Positions 12,247-22,296 are shown, counted from the first letter of the stretch. The stretch is 64,000 nucleotides of DNA from Candidatus Tisiphia endosymbiont of Sialis lutaria (GCF_964026535.1 NZ_OZ032153.1:558001-622000), one strand, 5' to 3'. Notes: generated by a model not told the origin, from the sequence alone. Translations and numbers: made by a program.

Positions 12247-13140
12247 ATGTTTCATCATAATAATTATTGGCTTAATATCTATAAACCTAAGGGTATCAGC
12301 TCAGCAAAGCTTGTTTCTATAGTTAAAAAAAACCTTTTAGGAGTTAAAGTTGGTCATTGCGGAACCTTAGATGTTGAAGCGGAAGGGGTATTACCTTTGG
12401 CAATTGGTGAAGCAACAAAGTTGGTACGAATTCTGGTAGATGCAAAAAAAACCTACATTTTTACGGTGCAGTTTGGTAAACAAACTGATACAGCAGATGC
12501 CTCAGGTAAAGTAATAGCTGTTACTGATCATATTCCTAACGAAACCGATTGTCATAATATCTGTAAAAAATTCATAGCTACGATTAAACAGCGTCCCCCT
12601 GCCTTTTCTGCGATAAAAGTTAACGGTGTTAGATCTTATAAATTAGCCCGAGAAAATTTGGCAGTAGAATTAACCCCTAGGAATATCCAAATATATAATT
12701 TGGAATGCCTTAATTTTGATCGTCAAAATAATCAAGCTACCTATAGGGTAGAATGCTCTAAGGGAACGTATGTAAGAACTTTAGCAGAAGATATTGCTTT
12801 ATCCTTGCAAAGTTTAGCATTTGTGCTAGAATTACAGCGTACTAAAGTTGGAATATTTACAGCATGTAATGCTATTAAATTAACAGAACTTGATGAACAA
12901 AATCAAGGAATAAAAGAATTTCTTGAAAAAAGAAGTATAAAAATTGAAGCAGTACTGGACGACATCCTGGTACTTGATGCTACTACTGACCAAGCTAAAA
13001 AAATTATTTATGGTCAGAAATGTTATTTTGATTGTCTTGAAAAGATTGAATTAGTTTGGATTCGATATCAAGACTCTCTGTTGGCAATTGGTAGCTTGAG
13101 TGAAAATTGCTTTAATTCTTTACGAGTATTTAACCTATAA
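12247..13140 (+). CDS. truB: tRNA pseudouridine(55) synthase TruB
   Basis: Isomerises U55 in the T-loop of tRNAs. About 297 aa. An in-frame ATG at 12238 exists, but AAGGA at 12231-12235 is correctly spaced for ATG 12247. The catalytic motif is [24 protein letters not shown] with the nucleophilic Asp in [41 protein letters not shown] and [17 protein letters not shown] are family blocks. rpsO follows after 20 bases, the common truB-rpsO-pnp order. Confidence 0.96.
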   Translation: MFHHNNYWLNIYKPKGISSAKLVSIVKKNLLGVKVGHCGTLDVEAEGVLPLAIGEATKLVRILVDAKKTYIFTVQFGKQTDTADASGKVIAVTDHIPNETDCHNICKKFIATIKQRPPAFSAIKVNGVRSYKLARENLAVELTPRNIQIYNLECLNFDRQNNQATYRVECSKGTYVRTLAEDIALSLQSLAFVLELQRTKVGIFTACNAIKLTELDEQNQGIKEFLEKRSIKIEAVLDDILVLDATTDQAKKIIYGQKCYFDCLEKIELVWIRYQDSLLAIGSLSENCFNSLRVFNL

Positions 13141-13160
13141 AATAAACATGGAGATTACTG

Positions 13161-13430
13161 ATGTCGGTTACAACACAGCGTAAGCAACAATTAATTGCAG
13201 AATATGCTACTAAAGAAAATGATACTGGTTCTAGTGAAGTGCAATGTGCAATTCTAACTGAAAGAATCAGCAATTTAACAGAGCATTTTAAAACTAATCA
13301 CAAAGATTTTTCCTCGAGAAGGGGATTATTAATGTTAGTTGGTCGTAGACGTCGATTATTAGATTACATCAAAAAACAAAGTTTAAGCAGATATTTGTCG
13401 TTGATCAATAAACTAGGAATAAGAAAGTAA
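13161..13430 (+). CDS. rpsO: 30S ribosomal protein S15
   Basis: 89 aa, exact family length. Binds the central domain of 16S rRNA. Key blocks: [53 protein letters not shown]. It starts 20 bases after truB with GGAG upstream, and a strong terminator lies between it and pnp. In many bacteria this mRNA is autoregulated by S15; I could not identify such a structure here. Confidence 0.97.
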   Translation: MSVTTQRKQQLIAEYATKENDTGSSEVQCAILTERISNLTEHFKTNHKDFSSRRGLLMLVGRRRRLLDYIKKQSLSRYLSLINKLGIRK

Positions 13431-13433
13431 AAT

Positions 13434-13473
13434 AAAACCCGGCTAAAGAATCAAAAATTAGCCGGGTTTTTTT
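13434..13473 (+). terminator. Rho-independent terminator after rpsO
   Basis: An 11-bp stem, AACCCGGCTAA pairing with TTAGCCGGGTT, encloses a short A-rich loop and is followed by a run of T. It sits in the 65-base gap between rpsO and pnp, so pnp levels depend on read-through or on a promoter in the gap. The GC-rich stem stands out strongly in this AT-rich sequence. Confidence 0.92.
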
Positions 13474-13495
13474 GTTAATTAAATAAGGAAAAAGA

Positions 13496-15739
13496 ATGTT
13501 TGAAGAAATAGTTAAAACAATAGAATTAGGTGGAAGAACACTTGAATTAACGACTGGTAAAATTGCTCGTCAAGCTGATGGAGCAGTTATGGTAAAAATG
13601 GGAGGAACTGTCTTATTGTGTACTGCCGTAAGTGCCAAAGAGCCAAAAGAAGGAATAGGATTCTTTCCTCTTACTATCCATTATAAAGAAATGGCATTTG
13701 CTGCTGGTAAAATACCAGGGGGGTTTTTTAAAAGAGAAGGTAAAGGATCGGAAAAAGAAGTATTAGTCTCACGATTGATTGATCGACCAATTAGACCATT
13801 ATTTCACCCAGCTTTTCTTAATGAAACGCAAGTAATCTGTACTGTTCTTTCATATGACCCTGAGTGTAATAGTGATATACTAGCAATTATTGGAGCATCT
13901 GCTGCATTAGCTTTATCTGCAGCACCATATCAACATATAGTAGCAGCCAGCAGAGTCGGTTTGATAGATGGTAATTTTATCCTAAACCCTTCATTTAACC
14001 AGTTAAAGACTAGTAAACTAGACTTAGTAGTGGCAGGAACTGACACATCAGTTATGATGGTTGAGTCTGAAGCCGATCTATTGTCCGAAGAGCAAATGTT
14101 AGAAGCTATTGAGTTTGGTCACAAGGCATTACAGCCTGTAATCGAATTGATTAATGACTTAGTAAAAATTGCTGGAAAACCTAAATTACAGCCTACTAGC
14201 TTGTTCCCTGCTAGCTTAAAAGAACAAATTAGCAGCATAGTGCAAGAAGATATTAAGCGGGCTTTTGCTATTAAATTAAAACAAGAAAGACTATTAGCGG
14301 TAAAGAACATTTATGATATAATTAAGCAGCACTTTGCAGAAGATATTGCGAATAATAATCTTACTAACTCACAAATTGAATTTGCTCTTAAAGAAGTAGA
14401 ATCAGAAGTACTGCGTCAGGACGTATTAAAGAAAAATACTCGTATAGATGGCAGAAAGCCTGCCGACATAAGAAACATAGCTTGTGAAATTGCGATATTG
14501 CCAAAAACACATGGTTCAAGCTTATTTACTAGAGGAGAAACACAAAGTTTAGTAGTTACTACACTTGGCACTGGTCAAGATGAACAAATTATTGATAGTT
14601 TAGACGGCGAATATAAAGAGCGTTTTATGCTCAACTATATTTTCCCTCCTTATTCAGTAGGAGAAGCAACGCCAGTAAGGGCTCCTGGTCGCAGAGAAAT
14701 AGGTCATGGCAAACTAGCATGGAGAGCCATTAACCGCATGTTGCCAACTAAAGAACAATTCCCTTATACCATTAGGGTAGTGTCAGAAATTACCTCCTGT
14801 AATGGCTCATCATCCATGGCTACTATTTGCGGCGGTTCAATGGCGCTTATGGATGCTGGAGTGCCGATCAAAACCCCTATAGCAGGTATTGCTATGGGCT
14901 TGATAAAAGAAGGCGATAAATTTGTAATTTTATCTGATATTATTGGGGATGAAGATAATCTTGGAGATATGGATTTTAAAGTAGCTGGTGGTACGGAAGG
15001 CATAACCGCCCTACAAATGGATATTAAGATATCTGGCGTAACATTTGAAATAATGAAGCAGGCTTTAGTTCAAGCAAAGAGTGGTCGTATTCATATTCTA
15101 CAAGAAATGGATAAGGCTATTAATAAAACCAATAACCATGTTAGCCAATACGCTCCTTGTATTTATAGCTTTAAAATTGATAAAGATAAAATTAGAGATG
15201 TTATAGGACCTGGTGGTAAAGTAATACGTGAAATTTGTGATACAACGTCAGCTAAAATTGATATAAGTGACGATGGTAATGTAACCGTTTCTGCGATAGG
15301 CAAAGAAAAGCTAGATATGGCAATTGCCAAGATTAAGTTAATTGCCATTGAACCTGAAATTGGCGGTATATTCAATGGAACAGTTGTCAAAATATTAGAA
15401 TCCGGAGCGTTTATCAATTATTTAGGTAATCGTGATGGATTTATCCATATTAGTGAAATCTCGAAGGAACGTATTGAGTCTGTGTCTAGTGTTTTAAAAC
15501 ATGGTGATGTGGTAAAAGTTAAACTTATTGGTTTTGACAATAAAGGCAAAGCCAAGTTAACCATAAAAAATATTGACGCTACCGTTACTCCAAACGTTAC
15601 GACTAATCATAAATCTGAGCCTTATAAAGATAACGCTGATATTAATAACAATAAACGGGAATCTGCCAAAAAATGGCAAAATAACAAACCATCTAATGAA
15701 GATGAAACAGTAACTAAAGAACGGAAATACTTTAATTAA
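13496..15739 (+). CDS. pnp: Polyribonucleotide nucleotidyltransferase (PNPase)
   Basis: Phosphorolytic 3'-5' exoribonuclease of the degradosome. 747 aa. Two RNase PH domains: the first with [18 protein letters not shown] and [14 protein letters not shown], the second with [32 protein letters not shown] and the catalytic block [23 protein letters not shown] domain ([13 protein letters not shown]) and an S1 domain ([29 protein letters not shown]) follow. The last about 50 residues are hydrophilic and variable, as in other Rickettsiales. Confidence 0.97.
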   Translation: MFEEIVKTIELGGRTLELTTGKIARQADGAVMVKMGGTVLLCTAVSAKEPKEGIGFFPLTIHYKEMAFAAGKIPGGFFKREGKGSEKEVLVSRLIDRPIRPLFHPAFLNETQVICTVLSYDPECNSDILAIIGASAALALSAAPYQHIVAASRVGLIDGNFILNPSFNQLKTSKLDLVVAGTDTSVMMVESEADLLSEEQMLEAIEFGHKALQPVIELINDLVKIAGKPKLQPTSLFPASLKEQISSIVQEDIKRAFAIKLKQERLLAVKNIYDIIKQHFAEDIANNNLTNSQIEFALKEVESEVLRQDVLKKNTRIDGRKPADIRNIACEIAILPKTHGSSLFTRGETQSLVVTTLGTGQDEQIIDSLDGEYKERFMLNYIFPPYSVGEATPVRAPGRREIGHGKLAWRAINRMLPTKEQFPYTIRVVSEITSCNGSSSMATICGGSMALMDAGVPIKTPIAGIAMGLIKEGDKFVILSDIIGDEDNLGDMDFKVAGGTEGITALQMDIKISGVTFEIMKQALVQAKSGRIHILQEMDKAINKTNNHVSQYAPCIYSFKIDKDKIRDVIGPGGKVIREICDTTSAKIDISDDGNVTVSAIGKEKLDMAIAKIKLIAIEPEIGGIFNGTVVKILESGAFINYLGNRDGFIHISEISKERIESVSSVLKHGDVVKVKLIGFDNKGKAKLTIKNIDATVTPNVTTNHKSEPYKDNADINNNKRESAKKWQNNKPSNEDETVTKERKYFN

Positions 15740-15804
15740 GACTATTGACTTAATAAAAAATCAATACTAAACTTAAAGTTCTACTTAATTTAGGAGGAGA
15801 AGTT

Positions 15805-16747
15805 ATGTCAAAAAAACCAGAAATATTGACAGATTATTTAAGAAATAATGCAGAAGGATTTTCACTTGCTTCAAAAGGACAGGAAAAAGGCATAGAAGAT
15901 AATAAATGTAATTTTTACGGATAGGCAAGGCTCCTCTCCTCAATATATTATGCAGACTTATTCTGTTGGCTCTTTAAATAGTGCATTTTCTAAAATGATT
16001 TTTCGTGAGGGACAAGACATTACTCAATTAAGAAGTTCAGGCGTATCTGTGCATTACATTATAGATACAGATGGTTTAATATATCAGTTGGTTCCGGATA
16101 GTAAAAGTCCTTGGGCTGCAGGAAAGGGATCTTTAAAAACCGGTAGTAAGTTAAATCAAGATATACCAAATGACATGAAGAATGTTATGAATGATTATTG
16201 CATAAGTATCATGTCTATAAATAGCGGTAAAGAACCTCTAACGGCAGAGCAACTTGAAGCTAACCTGTTGCTAACTAAATATTTACGTGATGAATATAAA
16301 ATTGAGAGTGCGAATATAGTTGGTTTAGCAGATTGGGCTGTAGGAAGGCATATTGCACCTGGTCCATATTTTCCATGGAAAGAATTCTCTAAGCATAATT
16401 TGGGTTTATGGTCTGACGTAGAGCTTAAAGATTACCCTGAAGTTATAGTATCATGGAAGAAGAAAGCTGACTCTAAAGAGGTCGTAGAAGATATACAACA
16501 ACAATTTGCAGAATTGGGAATGATAGGAACGACAAAAGGTGATGAAGGATATTTGGATTCTGCTACGTTGTCCAATATGCTTTCTTTCAATTTACATTAC
16601 TTTGGATCGGAAATTATAAATAATCCTTATCTTAATAGCATGTATGATGAGCATCTTTGGCAAAATTCAAACGATCCTGATGCAAGAGGAGTATTAGGGG
16701 AGTGGAATGAAAATAGTCAAGCCGTATTAGATGATATTCTGAGTTAA
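15805..16747 (+). pseudogene. Degenerate amidase-fold (Amidase_2/AmiD-like) gene, frameshifted and lacking zinc ligands
   Basis: A strong AGGAGG site precedes ATG 15805, but that frame ends at 15924. The remainder reads in the +1-shifted frame to 16747. Removing one T from the T5 run at 15912-15916 joins both parts into about 313 aa. The fold is recognisable: SSGVSVHYIIDTDGLIYQLV, SPWAAGKG, then VGLADWAVGRHIAPGPYFPW, and a C-terminal segment resembling a PG-binding domain. Compared with AmiD-type enzymes (HYT, IGIE, VGHSDIAPGRKxDPGP), the expected zinc His, His and Asp and the catalytic Glu are replaced (QTY, ISIM, VGL, HIAPGP). It is either a decaying gene or a non-enzymatic binding protein. 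Confidence 0.65.
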
Positions 16748-16779
16748 TTGTTTATGAGGTTAGAATCATAGTATGCTAG

Positions 16780-16846
16780 GAGGCTGCCTACAATAACTAA
16801 AGTAATTCTATATTTGGCTCTTTTTGGCTGTGAATAAACATGATTT
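16780..16846. repeat. Dispersed repeat with core AAAGTAATTCTATATTTGGC, copy 1
   Basis: About 65 bases running from AGGCTGCCTACAATAACTAA through the core and TCTTTTTGGCTG to AATAAACATGATTTT. The same block occurs at 23192-23255 and its core at 60127-60159; shorter traces are at 20822 and 56812. No protein is encoded. It commonly lies beside IS debris. Confidence 0.7.
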
Positions 16847-16900
16847 TTTTGAAATAGGCACACTATTCTTACAAAAATCATATCTATTCTCGCCGGAAAA

Positions 16901-16952
16901 TATAGTCAATTCAGGAGAATTTGGGGCTAAGAGCGATAGAGCGATGCCTATA
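16901..16952. repeat. Half copy of the 'TATAGTCAATT' palindromic family
   Basis: TATAGTCAATTCAGGAGAAT followed by TTGGGGCTAAGAGCGAT matches, on the opposite strand, the right arm of the palindrome at 62161-62267 inside nuoN. Only this arm is present. It lies directly left of another inverted-repeat structure. Confidence 0.75.
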
Positions 16953-17175
16953 ACTCGATAATCAAGTTTTTTTGCAGAGCTTATAAATAGTAGGTTGTTT
17001 GAAGGAAATTTGAATATATCCGAGTCACGACATCTATCTTTAAACACAAAATCTGTCATTCCCGCTTCGGTGCGGAATCTATAACCTCAGGGCATTTTTA
17101 GATACCTACTTTCGCAGGAATGACAACCATTGTCCTATATTTCATTCAAATCTGCAAAAAACTTGATTATCGAGT
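16953..17175. repeat. 223-bp inverted-repeat structure containing a 'GTCATTCCCGC' palindrome
   Basis: Arms ACTCGATAATCAAGTTTTTT (plus GCAGA) at 16953-16978 and their reverse complement at 17151-17175 are near perfect. Between them is a palindromic repeat of the second short family (17054-17125: TGTCATTCCCGCTTCGGTGC ... CTTTCGCAGGAATGACA). A small minus-strand ORF across 16808-17059 looks like chance reading of repeats. The gap 16748-17215 contains no convincing gene. Confidence 0.65.
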
Positions 17176-17215
17176 CTTACCTGCCTCCTGTTCTAACTTT
17201 CGACAGCTGTGCTGT

Positions 17216-18577
17216 TTATGATTTTACATATGGATTTTCAGTTTTAGTATAAATAAATCTTATTGGAACACCTGGTAAATTAAAAGCTGCCCGCAAGTTG
17301 TTTATAAGGTACCTAGTATAACTATCAGTGATTTTTTCAGGATTATTGGAAAATAGCTTAAAGGTCGGTGGACGAATTTTTGTTTGAGTCATATATTTAA
17401 TTCTAACACGTCTCCCGCCTTTTTGTAAGGGTAACGGATGCTGTTCAAGGGCAAAACCTAACCAATCATTCAGTTTACTTGTTGTAATTTTTTTATTCCA
17501 TAAATTATAAATTCTGATAGATTCATCTAGCACCATATTAATATTATGTTTTTTTAAGGCTGATATGAATATTATTGGCAATCCTCTAACTTGCGGTAGA
17601 TTGGTTTCTATCTTATAAGCAAATTCCTCTTTAAATTTATCCTGATCTCTTCTCTCAATCAGATCCCACTTATTAACTACTATAAGCAAACTTCTGCCTT
17701 GATCTATAACATAATTGGCAATATTTAGATCTTGTTGTTCTAGAGGAGTTCGTGCATCAACCATCAGAATAACTGTATTAGCAAACTTGATGCTATTAAT
17801 AGCGTCAGAAGATGATAATTTTTCTAAGGATTTAGTAACCGTTCCTTTTTTTCTTAAGCCAGCCGTATCAATTAATTTAAATTTATTATCATTATATAGC
17901 CAATCAATTTCTATAGATTCTCTTGTTATACCGGCTTCAGGCCCTGTTAATAATCTTTCATTGTTAATAATGCTATTAATAAAAGTAGATTTTCCTGCGT
18001 TTGGTCGACCACTCACCACTATTTGTATATAGTTAGCTTTTATTGGATCGGTTAATTGGTCAGTTAATTCTTCCTCTCCATCTTCATTTTCTAATTCTTC
18101 AGTTATTGCATCGTATAAATCTGCCATACCAACACCATGTTCGGCAGAAATTGGTACTACATTATCAAAACCAAGCTTGTAATATTCTTTAGCAAAGTCA
18201 AATCGTCCTTCACATTTATTAACGATTAACACAGATTTCTTATTATATCTTCTGATAAAATTAGCAAAAAACTGATCTTCAGGTAACACCCCCTCCTTGC
18301 CATCTACCACAAGACATAGCAAATCTGCCTCTATAATCGCTTCCATAGTTTGTTGCATCATTCTATATTCTAATTTTTCATCTTCTGCTTCTTCTAAACC
18401 AGGAGTATCAATTACCGTAAAATCGAATGGGCCAATTTGTGCATCAGCGTATTTTCGGTCGCGTGTTACCCCAGGGAGATCATGTACGATTGCCTTTTTC
18501 CTGATAGCTAAACGATTAAAGAGCGTAGATTTTCCGACATTGGGTCTGCCAATAATTGCCACAATTTTTTTAGTCAT
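17216..18577 (-). CDS. der: Ribosome biogenesis GTPase Der (EngA)
   Basis: Tandem-GTPase factor for 50S subunit maturation. 453 aa, usual length. The first G domain has GRPNVGKSTLFNRL, DTPGLEE and NKCEGR; the second has SGRPNAGKSTFINSI, DTAGLRKKGTV and NKWDLIE. The KH-like C-terminus includes LEQHPLPLQKGGRRVRIKYM and SYTRYLINNLRAAFNLPGVPIRF. It stands alone on the minus strand, back to back with tolQ; the 168 bases between presumably hold both promoters. Confidence 0.97.
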   Translation of the reverse strand: MTKKIVAIIGRPNVGKSTLFNRLAIRKKAIVHDLPGVTRDRKYADAQIGPFDFTVIDTPGLEEAEDEKLEYRMMQQTMEAIIEADLLCLVVDGKEGVLPEDQFFANFIRRYNKKSVLIVNKCEGRFDFAKEYYKLGFDNVVPISAEHGVGMADLYDAITEELENEDGEEELTDQLTDPIKANYIQIVVSGRPNAGKSTFINSIINNERLLTGPEAGITRESIEIDWLYNDNKFKLIDTAGLRKKGTVTKSLEKLSSSDAINSIKFANTVILMVDARTPLEQQDLNIANYVIDQGRSLLIVVNKWDLIERRDQDKFKEEFAYKIETNLPQVRGLPIIFISALKKHNINMVLDESIRIYNLWNKKITTSKLNDWLGFALEQHPLPLQKGGRRVRIKYMTQTKIRPPTFKLFSNNPEKITDSYTRYLINNLRAAFNLPGVPIRFIYTKTENPYVKS

Positions 18578-18745
18578 GTCACTTCATTTTATCATAATAA
18601 CGCGTTAACACTAATATCAAATCATTTGAATATTAGCAATATTTGCTATATTATTAGCACTTAATTATATAAAGTTAAACAGTTTATTGTACCTATCAGG
18701 GATTTTGTATATAGTTATTCAAAATAACATTTTAAATAATATATA

Positions 18746-19480
18746 ATGGCAACAATGAGTACAAATAACAATATTAATGATGTTGTAGAAATTACAGCAC
18801 AAAGTGGTTCATCAATTTTTTCTCTGATATCGTCATCTGATATCATCGGAAAATTTGTTATGATAATTTTGGTAATTGCCTCAATCTGGGCATGGACTAT
18901 TATTATAGATAAGATACTCCATTTAATTCAGGTAAGAAGGAAGATTGCAGTTTTTGAAGTTACTTTTTGGTCTGGAACAGTTTTAGACCAATTATATGAA
19001 ACTACCAAAAGAACAATCAATAATCCTCTTGCTGCAGTTTTTGTAGCCGCGATGAATGAATGTAACCGTCAAAGTTCCAAAAACCTCACTGATGCACTTA
19101 AAATTAGTCATAAAGAGCGAATAATACAATCTATGTATTTGATCAGAAATCGTGAAATTGAAAGATTAGAACAAAATTTAGGTTTTTTGGCAACTGTTGC
19201 TTCTAGTACACCATTCATAGGATTGTTGGGTACTGTCTGGGGAATTATGCATAGTTTTCAGTCTATTGCAGCATCAAAAAACACCTCACTTGCTGTTGTT
19301 GCGCCTGGTATTGCAGAAGCTCTATTAGCAACGGCAATTGGCTTATTTGCGGCAATTCCGGCAGTGATTTTTTATAATTACCTTTCCTCGCAAATAATTA
19401 AGATTAACAACAAAATCGATGATTTTATTAATGAGCTTAGTTCTATATTATCAAGAGCTATAGATGAAGGAAAAATGTAA
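18746..19480 (+). CDS. tolQ: Tol-Pal system protein TolQ
   Basis: Inner-membrane proton-channel subunit energising TolA for outer-membrane constriction. 244 aa with three membrane segments (about residues 30-53, 145-167 and 180-203). The conserved MotA/TolQ/ExbB block reads LGFLATVASSTPFIGLLGTVWGIMHSF. Two in-frame ATGs (18746, 18755) are possible starts. Its stop overlaps the tolR start by one base. Confidence 0.95.
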   Translation: MATMSTNNNINDVVEITAQSGSSIFSLISSSDIIGKFVMIILVIASIWAWTIIIDKILHLIQVRRKIAVFEVTFWSGTVLDQLYETTKRTINNPLAAVFVAAMNECNRQSSKNLTDALKISHKERIIQSMYLIRNREIERLEQNLGFLATVASSTPFIGLLGTVWGIMHSFQSIAASKNTSLAVVAPGIAEALLATAIGLFAAIPAVIFYNYLSSQIIKINNKIDDFINELSSILSRAIDEGKM

Positions 19481-19914
19481 TGGCAATACAATTACGCAAC
19501 TTAGGTAATCAAAGAGCAAGAAGTAATTTAGTCAGCGAGATTAACGTTACACCACTCGTTGACGTTATGCTAGTATTGTTAATTATCTTTATGATAACCT
19601 CTCCAATGCTAGTATCAGGTATTAATGTTGATTTACCAGAAACAACTTCTAGCCCACTGTCAGGACAAGATGAGCCTTTAGTGATTAGTATTAACAATAA
19701 AGGAGAATTATATTTATTAGAATCTAAAATAGAAAGACAAAATTTGGCTAGCAAGCTAACTAATATTACAAAAGAAAAAAAAGATACTAGAATTTTTGTA
19801 AGAGGAGATAAAAATGTATCCTATGGTGAGGTAGTTAGTGTTGTAGCTGAAATCCATGCAGCTGGCTTTTCTAAAGTAGCACTAGTTTCAAATATTAAAT
19901 ATAATGAAAAATAA
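19480..19914 (+). CDS. tolR: Tol-Pal system protein TolR
   Basis: 144 aa ExbD/TolR family protein with one N-terminal membrane helix holding the proton-path aspartate (INVTPLVDVMLVLLIIFMITSPMLV) and a periplasmic domain (VFVRGD-type IFVRGDKNVSYGEVVSVVAEIHAAGFSKVALVS). It overlaps tolQ by one base and tolA by 11 bases, so the three are translationally coupled. Confidence 0.95.
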   Translation: MAIQLRNLGNQRARSNLVSEINVTPLVDVMLVLLIIFMITSPMLVSGINVDLPETTSSPLSGQDEPLVISINNKGELYLLESKIERQNLASKLTNITKEKKDTRIFVRGDKNVSYGEVVSVVAEIHAAGFSKVALVSNIKYNEK

Positions 19915-20830
19915 TAATATTGTTTCTGTCTCTTTTATTTGCTCGGTAGTACTTCATTTACTAATAATTTATTTCTTTTTATTTGGTCTACCATCATTGT
20001 TTAAAAAGCTTCCTGAAGAGCAAGTAATAGTTTTTGAAATGTTACCGATTAGTAATCAATCTAATGTACCCAATAAAACTAAACAGCCTGAAAAAGCTAT
20101 AGAGAATCAAGATGCAAAAAAGGTAGAGCAAAGTAAACCTGACTATGTAGAAGAGAAAAAACCTGTAGAGAAGGCTGTTGAAGAAAAGAAATTGGTAGAA
20201 GACAAACCGGTAGAAGAGAAGAAGTCCATTGAAGAGAAGCCTATTATTGAAGAAGAAAAGCCTCTAGAAGAAAAACCTATTATCGAGAAAAAGAAGGCTA
20301 TAGAAGAGAAGAAACCTACAGAAGTGAAAAAGCCTACAGAAGTAAAGAAGCCAATTGAGAAAAAAAAGAAAATTCCTAATAAGAGCGACTTAGATTCTTT
20401 GCTTAAAAATTTAGAGCAATCATCTGAAGGCTCTAATGCAAAGTCAAATAAACAAGCAAGAGCCAAAGAAAATAAAGAAACTCAGGAATCGAAAGGTTCA
20501 TACGATGACACGTTAGCTCTTTCTATCAGTGAAATATCTTTAATTAAGCAACAAATAGAGAGATTATGGAGTAAGCCTATTGGGATACAAAATCTTGAGC
20601 AGTTAAGGGTAATTTTGTATATTGCTTTAAATAAAGATGGTAGTGTTAAAGAAGTAAAAGTAAAAGAAACAATATGCCCAAATATAACGAAAACAGCTTG
20701 TGACGCTCTATCTGACAGTGCAATGAGAGCCGTATGGCAAGCAAGCCCTATTAATAATCTAGACCCTCAGCGTTACGATAGCTGGAAAGAATTTAATTTT
20801 CTTTTTAATCCAAGTAATAGCAATAACTAA
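19904..20830 (+). CDS. tolA: TolA / TonB C-terminal domain protein
   Basis: 308 aa. One N-terminal membrane helix (VSFICSVVLHLLIIYFFLFGL), then a long low-complexity periplasmic rod of Glu/Lys/Pro repeats (units such as VEEKKP, IIEEEKP, PTEVKKP, residues about 80-160), then a TonB/TolA C-terminal domain (LSISEISLIKQQIERLWSKP ... VILYIALNKDGSVKEV ... AVWQASPINNL). It links inner-membrane TolQR to the outer membrane. No tolB or pal follows; they must lie elsewhere. The repeat tract could vary in length between strains. Confidence 0.9.
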   Translation: MKNNNIVSVSFICSVVLHLLIIYFFLFGLPSLFKKLPEEQVIVFEMLPISNQSNVPNKTKQPEKAIENQDAKKVEQSKPDYVEEKKPVEKAVEEKKLVEDKPVEEKKSIEEKPIIEEEKPLEEKPIIEKKKAIEEKKPTEVKKPTEVKKPIEKKKKIPNKSDLDSLLKNLEQSSEGSNAKSNKQARAKENKETQESKGSYDDTLALSISEISLIKQQIERLWSKPIGIQNLEQLRVILYIALNKDGSVKEVKVKETICPNITKTACDALSDSAMRAVWQASPINNLDPQRYDSWKEFNFLFNPSNSNN

Positions 20831-21009
20831 AATAATTCTATATTAGAAAATGAAAAAAATAAGCCATATCGTAAAAATAATGAAAATAGCTATTAGTGGA
20901 TCATAAAAATCTGTTATATTTATAGACATAACCGAGTTTGGAATAACTTGTTATATCGAATTCGGGTTGTATATATGTTCGCAGATTTCAGAAGAAGGAA
21001 GTAATTGAT

Positions 21010-21864
21010 ATGCAAAAATATTTAGACCCAACAAATGATAGTCTATTTAAGAAAATCTTTAGTGATCTGGAGAGGCTAAAAGAATTTCTTAATAGTATTC
21101 TTGATTTACCTGAAAAGCATAGAATTAAGGAAATCAACTTTCTTTCATTAGAACACCTACCTAGAATTCATCAAGGTAAGAGAAGTGTATTTGATTTGAA
21201 AGTTAAAGATGAGTCAGATCATTGGTACATTATCGAGATGCAGAAAAGAAATGAAACCGATTATTTAAAAAGATTACAATATTATTCTGCTCATTCATAT
21301 GTTCAACAACTTACAGAAGGGGTGACTCACAATGATTTATTACCGATAGTAGTAATATCATTAATGAAATCAAAAATATTTGCTGAAGAAGTACCATATA
21401 TAAGTTTTCATAAAACTATTGAGACAACAACTAAGAAACAGCAACACATATTTGATATATCGTATGTCTTTATAGAGCTTAAAAAATTTAAAGATATTAA
21501 GCAACCATTATTGAGTATTGCCGATGAGTGGTTACATCTATTTAAATATGCAACAAAAGAAAATACCCCCCCTGTAGGAATTAAAAGTAGTAAGGTATTA
21601 GAAGCTTACCATGTTATCGAGATGCATGGACTAACACCAGCAGAATACGATTTATATGTAAGATGCAAATTGCAGGAAGATGCGGAAGATATTGCTTTAG
21701 AAGAAAGCTTTAAAGAAGGCAAAGCTGAGGGTAAAGCTGAAGGTAAAGCTGAAGAAAAAATAACTACAGCAAAAGAAATGTTAATTGATAATCAACCAAT
21801 AGAAAAAATAGTTAAATATACAAAACTAACCATTGAAGAAATAAAAAAATTAAAAGAAGAATAG
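21010..21864 (+). CDS. Rpn-family recombination-promoting nuclease / putative transposase
   Basis: 284 aa PD-(D/E)XK protein. DPTNDSLFKKIF at the start, FDLKVKDESDHWYIIEMQKR (D...ExQ catalytic pattern) and RLQYYSAHSYVQQL are Rpn hallmarks. A low-complexity EGKAEGKAEGKAE stretch precedes a C-terminal helical KEMLIDNQPIEKIVKYTKLT motif. GAAGGA lies upstream of ATG 21010. Rpn proteins are mobile-associated nucleases that stimulate RecA-independent recombination. A paralogue is at 49967-50902. The gene sits between tolA and an IS3 element. Confidence 0.85.
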   Translation: MQKYLDPTNDSLFKKIFSDLERLKEFLNSILDLPEKHRIKEINFLSLEHLPRIHQGKRSVFDLKVKDESDHWYIIEMQKRNETDYLKRLQYYSAHSYVQQLTEGVTHNDLLPIVVISLMKSKIFAEEVPYISFHKTIETTTKKQQHIFDISYVFIELKKFKDIKQPLLSIADEWLHLFKYATKENTPPVGIKSSKVLEAYHVIEMHGLTPAEYDLYVRCKLQEDAEDIALEESFKEGKAEGKAEGKAEEKITTAKEMLIDNQPIEKIVKYTKLTIEEIKKLKEE

Positions 21865-21989
21865 CCTATAGTAAAGGAGTAGCTGCTAATAACTATAAAG
21901 CTAGGGACTACCTATAATGGTCTCCATATTTTGGACACAAAAATAGAAGAAATGAGATAGAATTCTTTAGCAAAAAAGGAGAGCTAGAG

Positions 21990-22289
21990 ATGAAAAAACA
22001 AGTAAGGCAATATAGTGCTGAGGAGAAATCAAAAATTGTCATAGAGACAATCAAGGGCGAGCTAACAATAGCCCAAATAACTAGTAAGTATGGTGTTCAT
22101 GCAACGCAGATAAGTAATTGGAAAAAACAGGGGCTTGAATTATTAGTACAAGGCTTTAAGAGTAAAACACAGAGTGCTGATCCAAATCAGCAGGAGTTAA
22201 TCAAGAATCTATATGAACAAATTGGACAGTTAAGTGTAGAGCGTGACTGGCTCAAAAAAAAATCTGCATTGTTTGGACTTAAAGGTTAG
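21990..22289 (+). CDS. IS3-family transposase OrfA
   Basis: 99 aa DNA-binding subunit: helix-turn-helix ITSKYGVHATQISNWKKQGLE, then a leucine-rich coiled segment (NLYEQIGQLSVERDWLKKK). GGAGAG precedes the ATG. An A9 run (22254-22262) lies near its end where OrfB's frame overlaps. OrfB lies in the +1 frame relative to OrfA, not the classical -1, so fusion would need slippage on the A run; separate translation of OrfB is the alternative. Confidence 0.9.
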   Translation: MKKQVRQYSAEEKSKIVIETIKGELTIAQITSKYGVHATQISNWKKQGLELLVQGFKSKTQSADPNQQELIKNLYEQIGQLSVERDWLKKKSALFGLKG

Positions 22290-22296
22290 GTGTAAT

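Noticed and set aside
16808-17059. 83-aa minus-strand ORF
   Set aside because: It lies across two repeat structures, has no ribosome site and reads repeat sequence; no protein-like conservation pattern.
20822-20990. tRNA-like or small RNA gene downstream of tolA
   Set aside because: No cloverleaf could be folded and no T-loop GTTCGAATC signature with matching acceptor stem is present; only a repeat fragment is seen.
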